58,073 nt of DNA, from NCBI GenBank assembly GCA_002451165.1, contig DKBH01000021.1, positions 1 to 58,073 on the forward strand, read 5' to 3'. Source of the DNA: Nitrospiraceae bacterium UBA6905. Lineage in GTDB: Bacteria > Nitrospirota > Thermodesulfovibrionia > Thermodesulfovibrionales > UBA6898. The notes beneath the pieces were generated by a model, which did no database searches, had not been told where the DNA came from, and was given only the letters and a program-made list of their open reading frames with translations. This document shows positions 41,546 through 50,211 of this stretch, one piece after another (the first letter of the stretch is position 1; each line of letters opens with the position of its first letter). The position numbers were made by a program, and so were the translations under genes.

Positions 41546-41948
41546 CTGACGCTTGATTATACCAGAGAGGAGTATTATGCCGGTGCAGGTCTGTGCATGG
41601 GGTCCTGATTGCTGGTAAAATGGGTAGTATGAGAGAGAAGATGATCGGCGCTGACAGGACTTAGGCAAGAGTGGTTTTACTGTGCGTGCGAAGGGTATTG
41701 TTTCCTAAGTTTTTGACGATGAGCTTTTCCTACTTACGATATCAGGAAAAAGGCTCGGAGATGCATATGATGGTACGGAGCGGGAATGCAGCAATAAGGC
41801 CCGTTATCATGAATGCGGCAGCTTGTCATAAATGAGAGAGTATTCGAAAGGGGAGTCAAGTTTTGTTCGCAGTATGAAAGCCGCATACGAGGAGGCTGCG
41901 TCTGAAGTATGAGCAACCCAAAGTATTCTATTAATAAAGGAGGATGTC
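41546..41948. other. Intergenic region between divergent genes, no gene seen
   Basis: About 400 bases without a supportable gene. The only clear signal is the strong Shine-Dalgarno AAAGGAGG (41937-41944) before the DUF5661 start. Confidence 0.6.
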
Positions 41949-42386
41949 ATGAAAATTCCCCAGTATATCACTAATGAAGAAGTAAGACGTATCTGTAAGG
42001 AGATGAAGTTGAGAGACTGGACAAAGCTGAAAGATGCCAAAGTAACCGCCAGAGAAGCCAAGACGATCATCTCTACTGTGAATATCGAGAAAATGGCTAT
42101 TCCGCTGGAAGCCTTTCGGCGCGGTCTTGAAGTCGAACTCGAGCATGGGACAAGATTTAAAGATGCGAATGTGACGAACAACCATCCCGTAATCACGGGA
42201 AAGATCGTCCTTGCTCACCTCAAGGAGTCCATGGAATATTACGAACGGCTTGAGGTGGCCGAACTGGAAGGGGACCTGTTCAAGGCTGTTAAATTCGGTA
42301 ATATACAAAAAGTGGCTAAATATTTCCGGAAGCTCTCCAAAGCTAAACTAGAGCTGAACGCAATCGAGGCAAAAGCAATGAAGTAA
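41949..42386 (+). CDS. DUF5661-type small protein
   Basis: 145 residues, soluble. The central block RRGLEVELEHGTRFKDANVT and TGKIVLAHLKESMEYYERL matches DUF5661, preceded by a region (residues about 8-45) that looks like a diverged half of the same helical unit. The C-terminus is Lys-rich. Function unknown. Very good ribosome binding site five bases upstream suggests strong translation. Monocistronic. Confidence 0.8.
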   Translation: MKIPQYITNEEVRRICKEMKLRDWTKLKDAKVTAREAKTIISTVNIEKMAIPLEAFRRGLEVELEHGTRFKDANVTNNHPVITGKIVLAHLKESMEYYERLEVAELEGDLFKAVKFGNIQKVAKYFRKLSKAKLELNAIEAKAMK

Positions 42387-42474
42387 GGAGAAATATAGTT
42401 ATTTCCCTTATAGTTAAAATTGCGATGCATAAAAACCACTGACAGTCGAGAGAAGTTGTAGGAGAAAAGAGAAA

Positions 42475-42490
42475 AGCCCCTTTCGGGGCT
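42475..42490 (-). terminator. GC hairpin with T-rich tail on the minus strand
   Basis: AGCCCC-TTTC-GGGGCT. On the plus strand the following bases are GGAGATAAGG, not T-rich, but on the minus strand the hairpin runs into TTTTCTCTTTTCTCC, a normal intrinsic terminator. It may serve DUF5661 poorly and terminate an unknown minus-strand transcript from the right. Confidence 0.5.
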
Positions 42491-42538
42491 GGAGATAAGG
42501 AGGTTAATTCATTTATACCACGAATTTACCCGATTTCA

Positions 42539-42554
42539 TGTGATCTTAATCACC
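42539..42554. promoter_or_regulatory. CRP/FNR-family-like site
   Basis: TGTGATCTTAATCACC matches TGTGA-N6-TCACA at nine of ten half-site positions. It lies 39 bases before a small reading frame (42593-42643) and about 110 bases left of the IS256-type element. Confidence 0.5.
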
Positions 42555-42592
42555 GTGACTTATTGAAGGCTGCAATGGATGAGGAGGTGCGC

Positions 42593-42643
42593 ATGCAAAG
42601 AGAACTACTGATTGTCGCGTTTATCTGCGGATGTCTCGGATGA
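42593..42643 (+). other. Tiny signal-peptide-like reading frame
   Basis: Sixteen codons (MQRELLIVAFICGCLG) start 5 bases after GAGGAGG and end in TGA. Hydrophobic, like the first half of a signal peptide. With the CRP-like site upstream and the insertion element 18 bases downstream, it may be what remains of an exported-protein gene. Confidence 0.3.
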
Positions 42644-42661
42644 TAAATGGAGGTTCTATTA

Positions 42662-44000
42662 GATAAACTGTGTCAGTCCTTCTGAGTAGCCCAAATGGGC
42701 TACAATACTTCTGTTCAGGAGGATTGCATGGCAAAAGCAACTACGGCAGCTACCAGACTTTGATTTCGAAGCATTTCAAAAGGAAGCACTTAAGCAGCTG
42801 AAAGCCGGTAAGCCCATCACCGGCAGAGATGGAGTTCTTACCTTGCTGATCAAATGGATAGTTGAGAGCGCACTGAAGGGAGAGCTCGACGCCCACTTGG
42901 AAACTGAGCCGGAAGACGGCAAGAACCGCAAAAACGGCAAGACATCCAAGACAGTACGTTCCGACTACGGGAGCTTTGAACTTGATACCCCGCGTGATCG
43001 CAACAGCACCTTTGAGCCTGAGTTGCTCAAGAAGCGGCAGACATCCCTCAGCAAATCCCTCGATGACAAGATCATAGCCCTCTACGGATTAGGGATGAGC
43101 TATGCAGACATAGCCCGGCATATGCAGGACATGTACGGGGTAGAGATCTCCCCGGCGACCCTCAGTGCCGTTACTGACAACATCCTGCCGGTCATCAGAG
43201 AGTGGCAAGCCCGACCCCTTGAGGAGGTCTACCCCTTTGTCTGGATGGGCGCCATACACTACAAGGTCCGTGATGAGGGCAAAATAGTCTCCAGGGCCGT
43301 CTATACGATCCTTGGCCAAAAATGTCCGGGGGATCAAGGACGTGCTGGGCATCTACATCTCAGAGGCGGAAGGGGCCAACTTCTGGCTGCAGGTTCTCAC
43401 CGACCTGTCCAATCGAGGGGTGAAGGATATCCTCATAGCCTCAATTGATGGTCTCAAAGGGTTCAGTGAGGCCATAACGATCATCTTTCCTAAAACAGAG
43501 GTGCAGCTGTGCATCGTGCATCAGGTGCGAAACTCCCTGAAGTACGTGGCATCGAAAGACCAGAAGGCCTTCCTCAAGGACCTTAAGGCGGTCTACAAGG
43601 CTGCCACGAAGAACCTTGCCGAGCAGCGGCTCAATGATCTCGATGCGGCCTGGGGCAAGAAATACCCCATCGTCATAAAGTCCTGGCGGGTTAATTGGGG
43701 AGAGCTCTCGGCCTTCTTCAAGTACCCTGAGGAGATCAGAAGGATCATCTACACAACCAATGTCATCGAGGGATTCCATCGGCGGCTCAGAAAAGTGTCC
43801 AAGACCAAAGGTGCTTTTACCAGTGAGACTGCTCTTTTGAAACTGATTTATCTTGCGATTAAGAATATTGAGAAGAAATGGACGCAGCCGCCCAGAAACT
43901 GGGACCAGACGGTTCTGCAACTCTCAGTGTTTTTCGAGGGCAGGCTGAGAGTGGATCTGAGGGTCTGATATTATGTCACTCAGGCTTGACACAGTTTATC
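42662..44000 (+). mobile_element. IS256-type element, degraded
   Basis: Terminal inverted repeats begin GATAAACTGTGTCA on the left (42662) and, read inward from 44000, GATAAACTGTGTCA on the right. The 1339-bp length fits IS256. No 8-9 bp target duplication is visible (left flank GTTCTATTA, right flank GAACGGTCT), so it is old or rearranged. Inside the left end GTAGCCCA-AA-TGGGCTAC (42686-42703) is a perfect hairpin that may block read-through into the transposase. Confidence 0.88.
42728..43968 (+). pseudogene. IS256-type transposase with two frameshifts
   Basis: The ATG at 42728 opens MAKATT and soon stops; one base fewer near 42736 would give MAKQLRQLPDFDFEAF in the main frame. That frame runs through the mutator-type transposase (DAHLETEPED, WMGAIHYKVRDEGKIVSRAVYTILG) and breaks at an A5 run (43318-43322). 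One A fewer would read on into NVRGIKDVLGIYISEAEGANFWLQ, carried in another frame to 43968 (SIDGLKGF, TTNVIEGFHRRLRKVSKTKG). So it is inactive, unless the A-run is an assembly error. Confidence 0.9.
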
Positions 44001-44455
44001 GAACGGTCTCTAAATGGATTATTACCAATGCTTATTCATTCAACCCTTTTATCCACTCTCATGAAAAAAATAGATCGCTAGTAATTAATTCATATTTTCT
44101 TCATCATGTTCGGCTAGTATAGAAACTGGAATAACACTTCTTAGCTTACATTCCTCCAAACGGTAGCCGGTCAACAGCCGGCTACCAACCTCTTTTAACA
44201 ACGGTCAGTCATTGATAGGATATATTGCGCTTTACATTCCGGAACACGATTAGGACCGTAAACTAGTATAATGCAGACACATCTCTGAGCCTTATAACAT
44301 GCTGTTTTAAATAAATTATGCCGGCATGACCCGGAGAGCAAACACGTTTCTGGTGTGCCCAAGTATGGCATCGTCAAGCTGCGGTATTATCAATAGAAGG
44401 GGATCGAGATGGATGAATGAGGGGACAAGAACAGCATGAAAGGCTCTACCTGAAG
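44001..44455. other. Intergenic region with hairpin and possible gene tail
   Basis: No intact gene. GGTAGCCGG and CCGGCTACC (44162-44186) form a perfect 9-bp hairpin with a T-rich stretch downstream (plus strand). A frame around 44300-44384 reads GVPKYGIVKLRYYQ then stop, which looks like a protein C-terminus without a gene upstream; I do not recognise it. Confidence 0.45.
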
Positions 44456-46369
44456 TTACATGCCTTCCCTTAATTTGGCAATATGGCCCGATAGGAATGC
44501 TCTAATCTCTTCCTCTTCTTCTTTCTGAAATCCGGTAAACGGGTTGAATTGCATTTGGAAGGGCATAGGCTTGATAACCATAAATCCATCTTCTGACCAT
44601 ATGACTGCAGTTTCCTCATTGAGATAATTTAGCTTTTCGATTATCTGACTCCCATCCTTGTAACGTGTTCTGAATTCATCACCGCTTAAACAGGAAAATT
44701 TCACAGAATCACCATAGGTCTTCTGGATATCTTCAAATGACATCCCTGATCGCGAAGCCTTCTGCAGATCTGCAGCAGTCACCATTTTTTGCGATGAACT
44801 ACCATTTTGATAATTTACGGTCAAGATCTCAACAGAGACTGCCGGCGCGGGTTTCTTGTAGGTCTTATCGATGAAATTACCAATATTTATCAATTTTTTA
44901 AGGTAATCAGCTTCATCAGACGTAAGTCTATAACGAATAACCATTTCCTGATATTCTTTGTCATCTGGTCTTACATTGGAACGTGCAGCCTCCTCACTGA
45001 TAAGTTGTTCATTAATGAAGTCGTCAAGGGGATTTCCTTTCCTCCATATCGGCTCCGGGATGCCTAACTTTTCAATGGTGCGTTTGGAAACCGCCACGGC
45101 ATGCAGTAATTGCTGGATGGTATACTCTTTGCCCCGGATAAGGAGAACCTCATTCTCCGAGGAATTTGCCTGACGTGACTCCTGCTGTTCCCGGGTAGGT
45201 AAAGAAATATGCTTGCTTATAGTGTTGCTCTCCTTGATTTCTGGGACAGCTTTTATCGCGTCTGGTTTCCGCTCTTCATATGCAGCGGTCCTTTCGCGTT
45301 GCATAGCAGAAACCCGGTCCGCATCGGATATCACTTCTTCATAACTGTGCCATAATTCCTGAAAGATGAGCTCAATCTGACTTAATCTGGCGATATCAGA
45401 CCGCAATGCATCGGTTTTTTTTCTTTCCTGTTCAACCTCCCGCCGCATGTTTTCCTGGACGATCTTTGCCTCTGATAGTTCGGCTTCTTTTTGCCAGACC
45501 TGCCGTTCCAGCTCTGAAACCTTCAGCAGCAGATCGTCTCGGGTTTGTTGCTTCTCTTCAGAACTGTTAGGCAGTTCTTTGTTTAGGTCAGTTGCGTTGT
45601 AGGTACTGATTTTTTCCATCCGAAGCGTTTCTGCTTCTGCAAACAACCTGTCCCATTCATCTCTGGTCTGACGAAGGCTGTTCTCCAAGCCTGAGATTTG
45701 CTGGAGCTTTGCCTCCGCGTCAGCACTCTGTATTTTTAAGGCTGCTTCCCTGGCTTCAAGATCTGCAATGCGCAGCCGCTGTTCCCGGACAGCCTTTTTC
45801 TCATCTTCGAGAAGGGCACGCATCCTGTCCCGTTCGTCTGTTATCTGGGTTATACGCCGGTCTCTTTCCGCTGCTTCGCGTTCATTAGCAGGCCGAACTT
45901 TCCCATCCGCTAGGGAATCAGACCTATCTTGTGCTGCCACAGAGGACCATGCCTCTGCAATCTCAGCCAGCCCATCATCAACGAAGGAAAGGAAGGGACT
46001 TTCGGGGAAGTTGCGCTCTAAATCGAGAAACAGCTCATGTGCTTCACCATATGATCCGAGTGCTATGAGCGCTTTGCCAAGCCAGAACTGGGCAGCATCT
46101 CGCGCAGAGCTTTTTGGGAATTCCCTCAGAAAAGCCCGGAAGGTCTCAGCCGCCCTGTCCGGGTTAAACGAAAGAAGGTATTCATACCCCTTTGTGAACA
46201 TTTCGGCTTCACGATCAGCGGCAACAACAGTCGCGAGGGATAATACAAGAAAAAGCATGAAGCAGATTGCAATACGCCAAATTTGCACGTATTTACGTGG
46301 TATGGTCAAAGCTGCCATTATTCTATGGTTCCCTGTGTAAGTATACCAGATACATACCGGCATTCTCAT
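44456..46369 (-). CDS. Exported TPR / coiled-coil / SurA-like protein
   Basis: 637 residues from ATG 46369, which has AGGAGA 10 bases upstream; ATG 46318 gives a more ordinary signal peptide (IAICFMLFLVLSLATVVA). After the signal come tetratricopeptide-like repeats (about residues 55-145, GYEYLLSFNPDRAAETF, FWLGKALIALGSYGEAH), a long coiled coil (about 170-370, many Arg/Glu heptads) and a C-terminal part (about 400-637) with SurA/PpiC layout (YTIQQLLHAV, DDFINEQLISEEAA). Likely a periplasmic scaffold or chaperone. PpiC-like catalytic residues are not evident. Confidence 0.8.
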   Translation of the reverse strand: MRMPVCIWYTYTGNHRIMAALTIPRKYVQIWRIAICFMLFLVLSLATVVAADREAEMFTKGYEYLLSFNPDRAAETFRAFLREFPKSSARDAAQFWLGKALIALGSYGEAHELFLDLERNFPESPFLSFVDDGLAEIAEAWSSVAAQDRSDSLADGKVRPANEREAAERDRRITQITDERDRMRALLEDEKKAVREQRLRIADLEAREAALKIQSADAEAKLQQISGLENSLRQTRDEWDRLFAEAETLRMEKISTYNATDLNKELPNSSEEKQQTRDDLLLKVSELERQVWQKEAELSEAKIVQENMRREVEQERKKTDALRSDIARLSQIELIFQELWHSYEEVISDADRVSAMQRERTAAYEERKPDAIKAVPEIKESNTISKHISLPTREQQESRQANSSENEVLLIRGKEYTIQQLLHAVAVSKRTIEKLGIPEPIWRKGNPLDDFINEQLISEEAARSNVRPDDKEYQEMVIRYRLTSDEADYLKKLINIGNFIDKTYKKPAPAVSVEILTVNYQNGSSSQKMVTAADLQKASRSGMSFEDIQKTYGDSVKFSCLSGDEFRTRYKDGSQIIEKLNYLNEETAVIWSEDGFMVIKPMPFQMQFNPFTGFQKEEEEEIRAFLSGHIAKLREGM

Positions 46370-46422
46370 TGCTATTTGGTCTCCTGTCTTATAGAATAGA
46401 AAAAATCGACAAGGAGCTCTAC

Positions 46423-47451
46423 ATGCTTATTGTAATGCATCATTCTGCTACCCAGAGAGACGTGGAAGGCGTAAAGAGCACGATCGTAAAGATGGGACTA
46501 AAACCGGTAGCTATTCCCGGAGCAGAGCGGACCGCCATCGGTGTGATCGGTAACCAAGGTTGGATTGATGATGCCCAGCTCAGAGGCCGGAAAGGGATCC
46601 TTGAGATCATTCATGTCACAAAACCATACAAGCTCGTCAGCAGGGATTTTCATCCGTCTGATTCGGTCATCAGGCTCGGCGGTTCAGTAAAGGTGGGGGG
46701 GAAGTCTCCATTTCTTTTCATTGCCGGCCCTTGTGCTGTTGAGAGCCGAGAGCAGATTTTGAAAACAGCCCGTTTTATCAAGAAGCTGGGGATAGCTGTT
46801 CTCCGGGGTGGTGCGTACAAGCCGAGGACTAGTCCACACAGTTTTCAGGGACTCAGGGAGTTTGGAATAGAAATCCTTGACGAAGTAAGGAAGGAAGTTG
46901 GCGTTCTTGTTGTGACAGAGGTGATGAGCCCTGAACAGGTGGAGATGACTGCAGAGAAGACTGACATCCTGCAGATTGGCGCACGGAACATGCAGAATTT
47001 TGATCTGCTCAGAGAGGTTGGCAAGGTCAAGAAACCGGTCATCCTGAAGCGAGGTCTCTCGGCAACACTTGAGGAAATGCTCTCTTCTGCGGAATATATC
47101 CTGCTCGGAGGAAATACGGAAGTCATTCTCTGCGAGCGCGGTATCCGTACCTTCGAAACCGCTACAAGAAATACCTCTGATCTGTCGGTGATCCCACTCG
47201 TGAAGAGAAGTTCACATCTGCCGATAATCTTTGATCCGAGCCATGCCACAGGAAAGCGAAATCTTGTGACGCCGCTCTCATTGGCCGCGGTAGTTGTAGG
47301 ATCTCACGGTATCATGGTCGAGGTTCATCCGGAACCTGAGACCGCACTTTCCGATGGTCCGCAATCACTTCATTTCAGGGAGTTGGAAAGGCTCAAGAAA
47401 CAGCTTGATGCACTTATAGCCTTCATGAAGACCAAAGTCATGCTGATGTAG
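46423..47451 (+). CDS. aroF: 3-deoxy-7-phosphoheptulonate synthase
   Basis: 342 residues from ATG 46423 with AAGGAG seven bases upstream. An N-terminal ferredoxin-like regulatory domain (MLIVMHHSATQRDVEGVKSTI, about 1-70) precedes the KDO8P-like barrel with LFIAGPCAVES, RGGAYKPRTSPHSFQG, ILQIGARNMQNFDLL, PVILKRG and FDPSHATGKR. It makes the first intermediate of the shikimate pathway from PEP and erythrose 4-phosphate. No other aro genes are adjacent. Divergent from the coiled-coil protein. Confidence 0.97.
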   Translation: MLIVMHHSATQRDVEGVKSTIVKMGLKPVAIPGAERTAIGVIGNQGWIDDAQLRGRKGILEIIHVTKPYKLVSRDFHPSDSVIRLGGSVKVGGKSPFLFIAGPCAVESREQILKTARFIKKLGIAVLRGGAYKPRTSPHSFQGLREFGIEILDEVRKEVGVLVVTEVMSPEQVEMTAEKTDILQIGARNMQNFDLLREVGKVKKPVILKRGLSATLEEMLSSAEYILLGGNTEVILCERGIRTFETATRNTSDLSVIPLVKRSSHLPIIFDPSHATGKRNLVTPLSLAAVVVGSHGIMVEVHPEPETALSDGPQSLHFRELERLKKQLDALIAFMKTKVMLM

Positions 47452-47640
47452 CCTTTCACCTATGCTCATGGAGGCTGTTGCAGAGAAGAAAAGTGGTTGC
47501 CGTGGAACTCGTCTATGAACCTTACCTCTCCGCCGCGTTGCGGTATGGCATAGCGCACAGTCACATGACCGTTCGGAAGGCATAGAGAGATGGTGAGAGG
47601 CAGGCAGCAGCGCTGCCCCTGAGAGTGTACCGCTTTTATT

Positions 47641-48153
47641 CTAGTATTTCTTGCCTTTATGTTCGTGCTTCTCCTGTTTATGGTGTTCTTTATTCTCCCG
47701 GTGGTGCTCCTTTTTTTCATGCTTCCACTGGTGTTTATCCCAGTATTTATCTCTCTCCCATGACCGCCAGCTTTTTTTCATTTGGCCATAGGGGATACGC
47801 TGATGGCCGGGAGGCACCCTGCGCCAGTTGGGAGGAAGGTCATGAATATGCCTCGGAAGACGATTGTTTTCGATAAAAACCCACTTCCCGTTATAGGATG
47901 TCGAACGGTACCAATGTCCCTGATACGGCCGATACCAATAGCCGCCGTAGAAAATGATGTCAACATCTACTGCAGGAGGAAAGTAGGCATAGGTTCCCGG
48001 AATAACGAAAACATCGGGCGGTGCCGGCAGGTGCAGCGGAGGGGGTGGCGGGACGTTAATCCCGATATTTACATTCACGGTGGCAAAGCTGCTGCCGATC
48101 ATGATGAAAAGAAGAAAGCTGCTGCAAAGGATAATAACGGTTTTTTGGAGCAT
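47641..48153 (-). CDS. Exported YxW-rich, His/Lys-rich protein
   Basis: 170 residues. Signal peptide (about 1-24), Pro-rich segment (VPPPPPLHLPAPP), then aromatic repeats IIFYGGYWYRPYQGHWYRS and a highly basic His-rich tail (WKHEKKEHHRENKEHH) that could bind metal or anionic polymers. The tail is low-complexity. The middle resembles small exported YxW-motif proteins of unknown function common in metal-respiring bacteria. Monocistronic. Confidence 0.8.
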   Translation of the reverse strand: MLQKTVIILCSSFLLFIMIGSSFATVNVNIGINVPPPPPLHLPAPPDVFVIPGTYAYFPPAVDVDIIFYGGYWYRPYQGHWYRSTSYNGKWVFIENNRLPRHIHDLPPNWRRVPPGHQRIPYGQMKKSWRSWERDKYWDKHQWKHEKKEHHRENKEHHKQEKHEHKGKKY

Positions 48154-48279
48154 ATGATCCTCCCTTTATGAAGTAGATTATCTTACCATAGACTTCTGCT
48201 CTTAAAACCCGATAATATTGAAAAAGGTTTCCGGGAATGACGCATCGACAGGAGAGGTTTCCGTCAGATACAATATCCT

Positions 48280-49290
48280 GTGGTCATGATCGGGAATATA
48301 GTTTTGACGCATCCGTTGCTTCTTGCCCCTATGGCCGGCATCACCGATCTTCCCTACAGACTGATTACCCGCTCATTCGGCTGTGAGCTTGCATTCTTGG
48401 AGATGGTATCCTCTCGATCACTGGTGCATGCTTCAGAACGGACCAGTCGGATGCTTTCCTCTGCTGCTGAAGACCGCCCGCTGGGGGTTCAACTCCTGGG
48501 AAACGAAGAAGGAGATGTTCTTAAAGCGCTTGAAAAGATTCGACCCCGCGGCTTTGATGTGATTGATCTCAATGCTGCCTGCCCTGTACCGAAGATAATA
48601 AAGAAAGGCAAGGGAGCCAGTCTTCTCAGAGAGCCGAAAAAAGTGAAGTCGCTGCTTGAGATTCTGGTGAAAAACGCTGAGGTGCCGGTCACGGTCAAGA
48701 TCAGGGCGGGGTGGGACAGGGATACAGTCAATGCAAGGGATGTAGCCCTTCATGCGGAAGATGCAGGTATCAGCGCCTTGACAATACATGGACGAACAAG
48801 GCAACAGGGCTATAGCGGCAGGGTTGATTATGCTGTGATCCATGAGGTGAAGAAGGCTCTTTCTATTTCGGTGATTGCGAGCGGGGACGCATTTTCACCG
48901 CAGCTGATCAGAAAAATGTTTCATGAAACAGGATGCGATGCCGTTGCTGTTGCTCGCGGATCTCTCGGAAATCCCTGGATCTTCAGGGACACAATATCTT
49001 TTCTCGCGTCGGGTACCATTCCGGAGCGACCTGCACCTGGCGAGATCGCTGATACCATGAGAAGGCATCTGGACCTGACCTGCGCTTTTTATGGAGACAG
49101 GAGAGGTGCTATACGGTTTCGTAAGCTCTTTTCCTGGTATGTAAAAGGACTTCATGACATACGAACCATGAAGGAGGAAGCCTTCAGGGCTCAGACAAGG
49201 GAACAGATGATTTCCTTCATCGAAAATATCCGGGGATGTGCATATCGTCATCCGGAAGGCGCCTATGAAGGTTTCGCGCTGTCCTGCTGA
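48280..49290 (+). CDS. dusB: tRNA-dihydrouridine synthase DusB
   Basis: 336 residues. PLLLAPMAGITDLPYRLI, NAACPVPKIIKKGKGASLL (catalytic Cys in ACP), TIHGRTRQQGYSG and VARGSLGNPWIF define the Dus family, DusB type. It reduces uridines in tRNA with FMN and NADPH. The start is GTG 48280 or ATG 48286; neither has a strong Shine-Dalgarno. The M23 peptidase follows after 27 bases. Confidence 0.95.
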   Translation: MVMIGNIVLTHPLLLAPMAGITDLPYRLITRSFGCELAFLEMVSSRSLVHASERTSRMLSSAAEDRPLGVQLLGNEEGDVLKALEKIRPRGFDVIDLNAACPVPKIIKKGKGASLLREPKKVKSLLEILVKNAEVPVTVKIRAGWDRDTVNARDVALHAEDAGISALTIHGRTRQQGYSGRVDYAVIHEVKKALSISVIASGDAFSPQLIRKMFHETGCDAVAVARGSLGNPWIFRDTISFLASGTIPERPAPGEIADTMRRHLDLTCAFYGDRRGAIRFRKLFSWYVKGLHDIRTMKEEAFRAQTREQMISFIENIRGCAYRHPEGAYEGFALSC

Positions 49291-49317
49291 AATGTCGTCA
49301 GGAACAGGTATGTCCAT

Positions 49318-50169
49318 ATGATAAGAATATCCATGCTCGCTGTTCCCGTGTTCGTCTTTTATTGTGCAATGTCCTTCGCCGTATTTGCGGATGCCTTCCA
49401 CGTCTCAGCAGAGCCACAAACTATTGACCCCGGTGATCCCTTTATCGTAAGAGTAACGGGCGTGAGCAACGTGCATCAGCCTGCTGCGTCTTTTGCCGGC
49501 AGGAAGCTCATGTTTCTCCCGTGCGGAGAAGACTGCTCCATGGCTGTTTGTTCCGCGGACCTAGTGGTGAAGCCGGGCAGGTACCGGATAGCAATTTCAG
49601 AGGGGAAGAGGAAACATCATGCGACGATCACAGTCCGGCGTCATCTGCCTGCGGTTATCCATCTAACACTGCCTCCAGATAAAGTGGAACTCAATCCTAA
49701 GGACATGCAACGCGTTGAACGAGAGGTAAACCTTCTTCAGTCCTTGTGGGCGGAGCATTCAGAGAAGATGTGGGATGGAAGCTTTTTGCTGCCGATGCAA
49801 AATGAAGTATCCGCACAGTTCGGCCTAAAGCGTATCATTAATGACAAGAAGGTGAGCATTCACCAGGGGATCGATATCCGGGGGAAAGAAGGAGAACAGG
49901 TGAGGGCATCGAACAGAGGCAGGGTTGTTCTGGCAGATGAACTTTATTTTGGAGGAAATACTCTTGTCATTTCTCATGGTATGGGTATCTTCACGGTCTA
50001 TATGCATCTAGATAGATTCGGCACGAACAAGGGAGTCATTGTTTCGAAAGGAGATATTATCGGTTTTGTTGGTTCAACGGGGAGGTCTACTGGTCCACAT
50101 CTCCATTTCGGGGTGAAGGTGCAGGATGCCAGTGTCAATCCTGTGAAGTTCATAGATCTCAAACTCTAG
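49318..50169 (+). CDS. Periplasmic M23 metallopeptidase
   Basis: 283 residues with a signal peptide (about 1-24). The N-terminal half (about 25-120) is beta-rich (PQTIDPGDPFIVRVTG), and the C-terminal LytM domain (about 165-280) has HQGIDIRGKEGEQV and GPHLHFGVKV, the zinc-binding pairs. Peptidoglycan endopeptidase or amidase activator. It follows dusB closely. Distinct from the other M23 enzyme near 30 kb, which has a membrane anchor and coiled coil. Confidence 0.93.
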   Translation: MIRISMLAVPVFVFYCAMSFAVFADAFHVSAEPQTIDPGDPFIVRVTGVSNVHQPAASFAGRKLMFLPCGEDCSMAVCSADLVVKPGRYRIAISEGKRKHHATITVRRHLPAVIHLTLPPDKVELNPKDMQRVEREVNLLQSLWAEHSEKMWDGSFLLPMQNEVSAQFGLKRIINDKKVSIHQGIDIRGKEGEQVRASNRGRVVLADELYFGGNTLVISHGMGIFTVYMHLDRFGTNKGVIVSKGDIIGFVGSTGRSTGPHLHFGVKVQDASVNPVKFIDLKL

Positions 50170-50211
50170 GATATAGTTAGGCGTGCCTACTACAGGAAAG
50201 GATATCGCAGC

